From Pleurotus djamor (taxonomy: Eukaryota > Basidiomycota > Agaricomycetes > Agaricales > Pleurotaceae): a DNA stretch of 30,504 bases. The stretch is taken from positions 1-30,504 of the forward strand of contig JAPEVF010000556.1 in the NCBI GenBank assembly GCA_029747585.1. Direction: 5' to 3'. The notes under the pieces were generated by a model, which saw nothing but the letters and a program-made list of their open reading frames with translations, was not told where the DNA came from and did not search any database. Positions 26,341 to 30,504 of this stretch are shown piece after piece. Position 1 is the first letter of the stretch. Every line of letters begins with the position of its first letter. The position numbers were made by a program, and so were the translations under genes.

Positions 26341-28393
26341 ATGGACTCACTTCAAAGTCACCAGCATAGCGGAGACCTTGGCGACAGCAAAGCAGTTCTA
26401 GACGTGACCCCAAGCGAGCTGGCAGACAGAAAGCAAGAGACCTCTGCCCAATTTGGGCGCCTCGCGTCGCTCCCCATCGGTCGCAAGCGGGCGTTGCTAG
26501 CTATCTTCTGTTTTGCTCAGTTCCTCGATACATTCAACAACTCGGCGTTGTTTGCTTCAATTCCACCCATCTCACAGGCCCTCGGTATATCCAATGCCAA
26601 CTCTGTGTGGCTCTTGAGTGCCTATCAACTCACCTTTGCTGCGCTTCTCCTCACGGTGAGCATGTCCCCACAAGACTTCCCGAAAGCGCACTCATCCACC
26701 TCTTCTTTCCTAGAGCGGGAGATTGAGTGATGTATACAATGCGAGTACGTCTACCTGTCGCTCATGATGTTTTAACTTTAATTCTCAATATTGTGGCCCT
26801 AGATTACGTCTTCGTTTGTGGCGCGGCCTCCATGGGGTTTCTAGCCCTCGGTGCTGGATTTGTCCGCGAGGAGGTTCCCCTCATTGTTTTGCAAGCCTTG
26901 ATGGGTGTCGGTAAGTCTTGCATGCTCGCACTTCCATGACAACCCGTGCATCATTCTTCAATAGGCGCAGCATTGACTGTACCCTCTGCCCTCCATCTCA
27001 TCATCGCCACGTTCCCGGATCCGGTCGAGCAGTCTCAAGCCGTCGCCCTCTTTGCCGGAACCGCTGGTATTGGAAACAGTATGTATCTTCGCATGATTGG
27101 CTGGCTTATTTCTTTCTCACCAACCCGCACTCAATAGTCCTCGGACTGTTCATTGGCGCTGTCCTCGTATCTTTTGCGACATGGCCCTGGGTTTTCTACT
27201 TCATCGCTATTACCGGCATCCTCACGGGCATCCTCTCCTTATTGTTGGTTCCCAATGCTGAGCATACCTCAGTTTCGTCAAAAGAGAAACTCAAGCGCAT
27301 GGATATCATCGGGGTCTCTATCTTGACAAGTTAGGTGGCGTTTGTCACTGCCAGGTCCCTTACTTATCGTTACCGATTCCCAGTTGCCCTTGTCCTCTTT
27401 GTCTTTGCTGTCACCTCAGGGTCCATTTCAGGGTGGGGATCTGCCCAGGTTATAGCCAATCTCGTCATCTCCATCGTTCTTGTCATCCTCTTCTTCTTAT
27501 GGGAGATGTATATCCCTGAAGAATTAGCAGCGCTGTGCGTTTTCCGTATCCCCACAGTCATTCATGATGCTCATAGAGGTGTACAGGCCTCCCAAGGTTT
27601 GGAGATACACCAACTTTGGTGTTCTCGTCGCGTGTGCCACGTTGCCATTCCTTTGGTGGGGTGCCGTTATGCTTTTGTTCTCGTGGCTATGGCAAGAAGT
27701 CTACGGCTGGTCTGCACTTATCACTGCCGTGCATTTGTCAGTCCCTTTCGTACATCCGAAGCCATCTGCTATATTCACCATGATTTCTCCAGCCTTCCCA
27801 TCAGTCTCATGGGTATACCATTCATCATCATCAGTGACATCCTCCAGAAGACGCTGCGACTCAAGTATGTGATTATGGTCGGCATGTTAATCACCGTCGC
27901 TGGCACCGTTCTCCTCCCCTTTGCGGATTCGCGAGAACATTACTGGCGATTTGCCTTCCCGGCCCTCCTTCTTGGTACTGCAGGCGTTACTGTCGTGTTT
28001 ACTACCTCCAAGTGAGCACTGGCAGCGTGTTTCCTCCACGCACATCGTTGTAAACTGACTTGTCGCTTTTTAAGCATCGCCATCTTCAAAGTTACTCCCC
28101 CGAGCTACGCTGGGACCGTCGGGGCAGTTTATAACTGCTTCTTGGAACTCAGCTGTGCTGCGGGCGTCGCCATCATCACTTCGATCCAGACTAGCGTCGA
28201 AGTTCATCACGGTGGACCCACCGCGTATGCTGGCCGAGCGGCAGGGTTTTGGTTCTTGTTCGCCTTCATTTGCGCTATCGCGTTAGGCACACTGGTCTTT
28301 ATGAAGAATACCGTTCCTCCTGTGAAGAAGAAGATGGAGGATGAGATAAAAGAGAAAATGGCTGCTTTCAACGAATCTGGGTCTAACCCGTAG
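26341..28393 (+). CDS. MFS multidrug-type exporter
   Basis: Major facilitator superfamily transporter, about 14 helices (DHA2-like), probably a proton-coupled exporter in the plasma membrane. A hydrophilic leader of about 50 residues precedes the first helix (LLAIFCFAQFLDTFNNSALF). Then come NSVWLLSAYQLTFAALLL, the motif-A-like GRLSDVYNA, ALMGVGAALTVPSALHLI, ATWPWVFYFIAITGILTG, FAVTSGSISGW, ACATLPFLWWGAVMLLF, MVGMLITVAGTVLLPFA, the motif-C-like AAGVAIITSIQT and a final helix near GFWFLFAFICAIALG, ending in a Lys-rich tail. Several introns interrupt it. An apparent stop at 27332-27334 falls inside an intron (donor GTTAGG just after LT; acceptor before IALVLF), so the gene is intact. It likely removes the finished compound from the cell. 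Confidence 0.9.
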
Positions 28394-28995
28394 GCTCCTT
28401 TTGTCTTCGAAACTTTGTACACTCTCTTGTTCTCCTTGTCGACGATCTTGAATATATCCTTCGTACTTTTCCGTGGATTTTTTGTGTCTCACTCTTCATG
28501 CTTATTCCATCTGTCCTCGCTTCGTACACTTTGAGGAGTGCATTTCTCGCCGGTGTTCCCCCCGATAAGTAACTGAACGTCGAACACACATCTGTCTGAT
28601 TTGGCATTGACGACTTAGTTGGGGGTAGTCCCTGCCGATCTTCATTGCCCTTGAAGCTTGAAGGTTAACGTATCCACGAAAACTCAACAAAACCTGACAC
28701 GAGTTCCTTGGGAGCCCGACTAGATACAGCGCTGGCTTTCATTGAGCGCGTCGGATCGCGAGAAGCCTATGCTTGATGGACTGAAGACCTATAGGGGCTT
28801 AGACATGGAGCTTCCTAGCACAGAGATGAACGGTTGGCGACGATGAACCATTTTCTCGAAGCAAGCCAATCTTCTGGTAAAGTGGGGAATGTAATTTCAT
28901 GTTCGCACTCTTGAACAAAGAAGTCTGTTAAAATGGTCTGTTACATACTTCGTTTCGCTGGTATGGACGGGGATACAGATTTCTCGATACGTTTA
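28394..28995. other. Convergent intergenic region, no gene seen
   Basis: About 600 bases separate the 3' ends of the MFS and acyltransferase genes. Small minus-strand frames here overlap one another and show no motif. Nothing else was seen. Confidence 0.5.
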
Positions 28996-30504
28996 CTAGT
29001 AGTCGCTTGCTTCTAATTCTGTAGCGAGAAGGATGAACTTCTTCCAGTTGTTCATGTAAACCTTTGCCTCATCAACCGAGACGAGGTTTGAATTGAAATC
29101 AGCGCTGAGCTCGAGGACACCTTTCCAGGATGTGATGCGGAAGAACCTGGAGAAAATGGGCATTAGTCCAACTAGTTTTCATAAGGTGATTGAGGCAGCT
29201 TACGGTGAGGGATCGGTGCGGTTCAAGGACATCACGAATTTGGGGAGCGTGAGGACCGATGCGCCCGATGAGTCGGTATATTCATGGTTTAGCCATTTCT
29301 CAGATACTCCATCACTTGAGAACGAGTAGCAATTGTTCGGAGGTATCCTGTCAAAATTCCGAGTTAGTCATTGCAGCAAGCAGGGATAGGATGGGAGGCT
29401 CAGACATATTGGCTTTGTAACCGGCTATCAACGTCTGCGCAAATCCAATCGAGCCAAGACCCATGTAACTAATTGGGTCTGGAAGAGCTTTCTGGGCAGC
29501 ATAGAGGTCTCGAACGGCCTTCATCACTCCGACGAGGGTGGATTTATTGAGAGGGAGTGGTTTACCGTCGGCCGTCAAGAAGAGTGAGACAGGAATACGG
29601 ATTCCACCAACGCCAAGCGCGTATCCGGGATACCCGTCTCGAGAGGAATAGGGTTCCACCAAGAATGCACGACAATCACGCAGGTGTTGGTTGTTCAGGA
29701 ATTGGGAGGCTGCCTCAGCACTAGGAGGGTTGTCCGCAATGGTAGTCATGGCGAGGGCAGCGTGTGCTAAAAGCGAAGAAGATACAATTAACCCCGGGGA
29801 ATGATACGAACAAACACAATGCGTACCCAAATGTGACACAGTATACGCCTTGGTGGCGTCGGATGATCCTTTCAGCTTCAATGCAGCAAGAATTTTAGCT
29901 GACTCGTCGGCAGTGAAGACGACTTCCTCTCTGGAGTGGGTGGGCATGCCAGGATCTGGGTTTCGGGGCTTGAAACCATACGGGCTCTAAGGGGATGTGG
30001 TGAGATTAGATGAGAAAGTGAATGTAATCAACATGTCACTTACGTTCATACCTTCCCCTAGGATCTGAAGAATGGCACCAAGCGTGCCATAGTAAGGATG
30101 GGAAAAGCTAGGTTCTTCAGGTGCACCGGGAAGGATAGGTTGGGGGACAGAAGGAAGGAGGATATTGAAAACGGCAGGGGCGAGATTGACACCTTCGCTA
30201 CCCCACTGAAGAGGCGGCTGAGGAGTGTCGCGAGGACTGAGACTCTTTGCGAGTTGAGTAAGGTACATGTTGACGATGACCTTGAGACCATCGCCGTCAA
30301 ATGGAGCATGATGGGTGTGGAACAAGAACCCGAATTTCTTGACAAGTCCATCTGGTTGATCGGGCCCCATGAGGAGATATCCCCACGTCTGATCGCCCTC
30401 GGGAGACGGGATTCGCTTCCGACCAGCTTCGATGCGAAAGGCGTCGATATCAATCTGAGGGCGTTTGAAGACGGTAAAGGTGCGAGAGGCCCACTCGGCA
30501 ACGC
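28996..30504 (-). CDS. Condensation-domain-like acyltransferase (partial)
   Basis: CoA-dependent acyltransferase/condensation-domain superfamily protein, cut at the window's right edge so that the N-terminus is missing. The signature HTHHAPFDGDG (HHxxxDG, about 30287-30313) gives the likely catalytic histidine. Visible exons are 30044 to beyond 30504, 29827-29986 and 29766 to about 29405. Then come about 29338 to 29219 (YSFSSDGVSEKWLNHEY) and a last exon starting FFRITSWKGVLELSADF and ending ELEASDY at 28996. The in-frame stop after MTNSEF lies within an intron that carries a perfect CTAAC branch site. It would transfer an acyl group from CoA to a hydroxyl, for example one made by the P450 or TR. 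The usual DFGWG motif is not evident in the C-terminal part. The acyl donor and acceptor are unknown. Confidence 0.75.

Noticed and set aside
27332..27334. In-frame stop codon in the MFS transporter, suggesting a pseudogene
   Set aside because: An intron with donor GTTAGG just before the stop and an acceptor before IALVLF keeps the frame and the family sequence.
29350..29353. Stop codon after MTNSEF in the acyltransferase
   Set aside because: It lies in a roughly 55-base intron with a CTAAC branch site; splicing gives KANMIPPNNCYSFSS in frame.

Overview
The window is nuclear DNA of a filamentous fungus, almost certainly an Agaricomycete (Basidiomycota). Every recognisable gene is cut by many introns of about 50-70 bases with GT...AG ends and CTNAC-like branch sites, some exons are only 12-20 bases long, and two membrane-protein families typical of basidiomycetes are present. 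The species cannot be named from the sequence. All gene models were spliced by eye from reading-frame continuity and family motifs. No tRNA, rRNA, transposon or CRISPR array was seen.

Layout: (1) 640-2351 (+), a CPA2-type K+/H+ antiporter. (2) 2634-4602 (-), a DUF6534-type multi-span membrane protein. (3) 5311-7767 (-), a cytochrome P450. (4) 8842-16740 (-), a large reducing polyketide synthase (PKS) with domains KS-AT-DH-KR-ACP and a C-terminal thioester reductase (TR); no methyltransferase or enoyl reductase (ER) domain is visible. (5) 17208-19265 (+), a flavin-dependent halogenase, divergent from the PKS across 467 bases. (6) 19600-20870 (-), a stand-alone medium-chain reductase of the trans-acting enoyl reductase type. 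(7) 21102-22954 (-), an aldo-keto reductase. (8) 23376-24726 (+), a second multi-span membrane protein. (9) 26341-28393 (+), an MFS exporter. (10) 28996 to beyond 30504 (-), a condensation-domain-like acyltransferase, cut by the window edge.

Genes 3-7, 9 and 10 read as one biosynthetic gene cluster. The PKS builds and partly reduces a chain, the separate reductase supplies the missing enoyl reduction, and the TR releases the product as an aldehyde or alcohol. The aldo-keto reductase, P450, halogenase and acyltransferase would then tailor it, and the MFS protein exports it. This predicts a chlorinated (or brominated), possibly acylated, reduced polyketide. I do not recognise the cluster as a named pathway. 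Odd points are an altered first motif in the PKS dehydratase, two GC-AG introns (halogenase and aldo-keto reductase), in-frame microexons in the P450 and DUF6534 genes, and no pathway transcription factor in the window.
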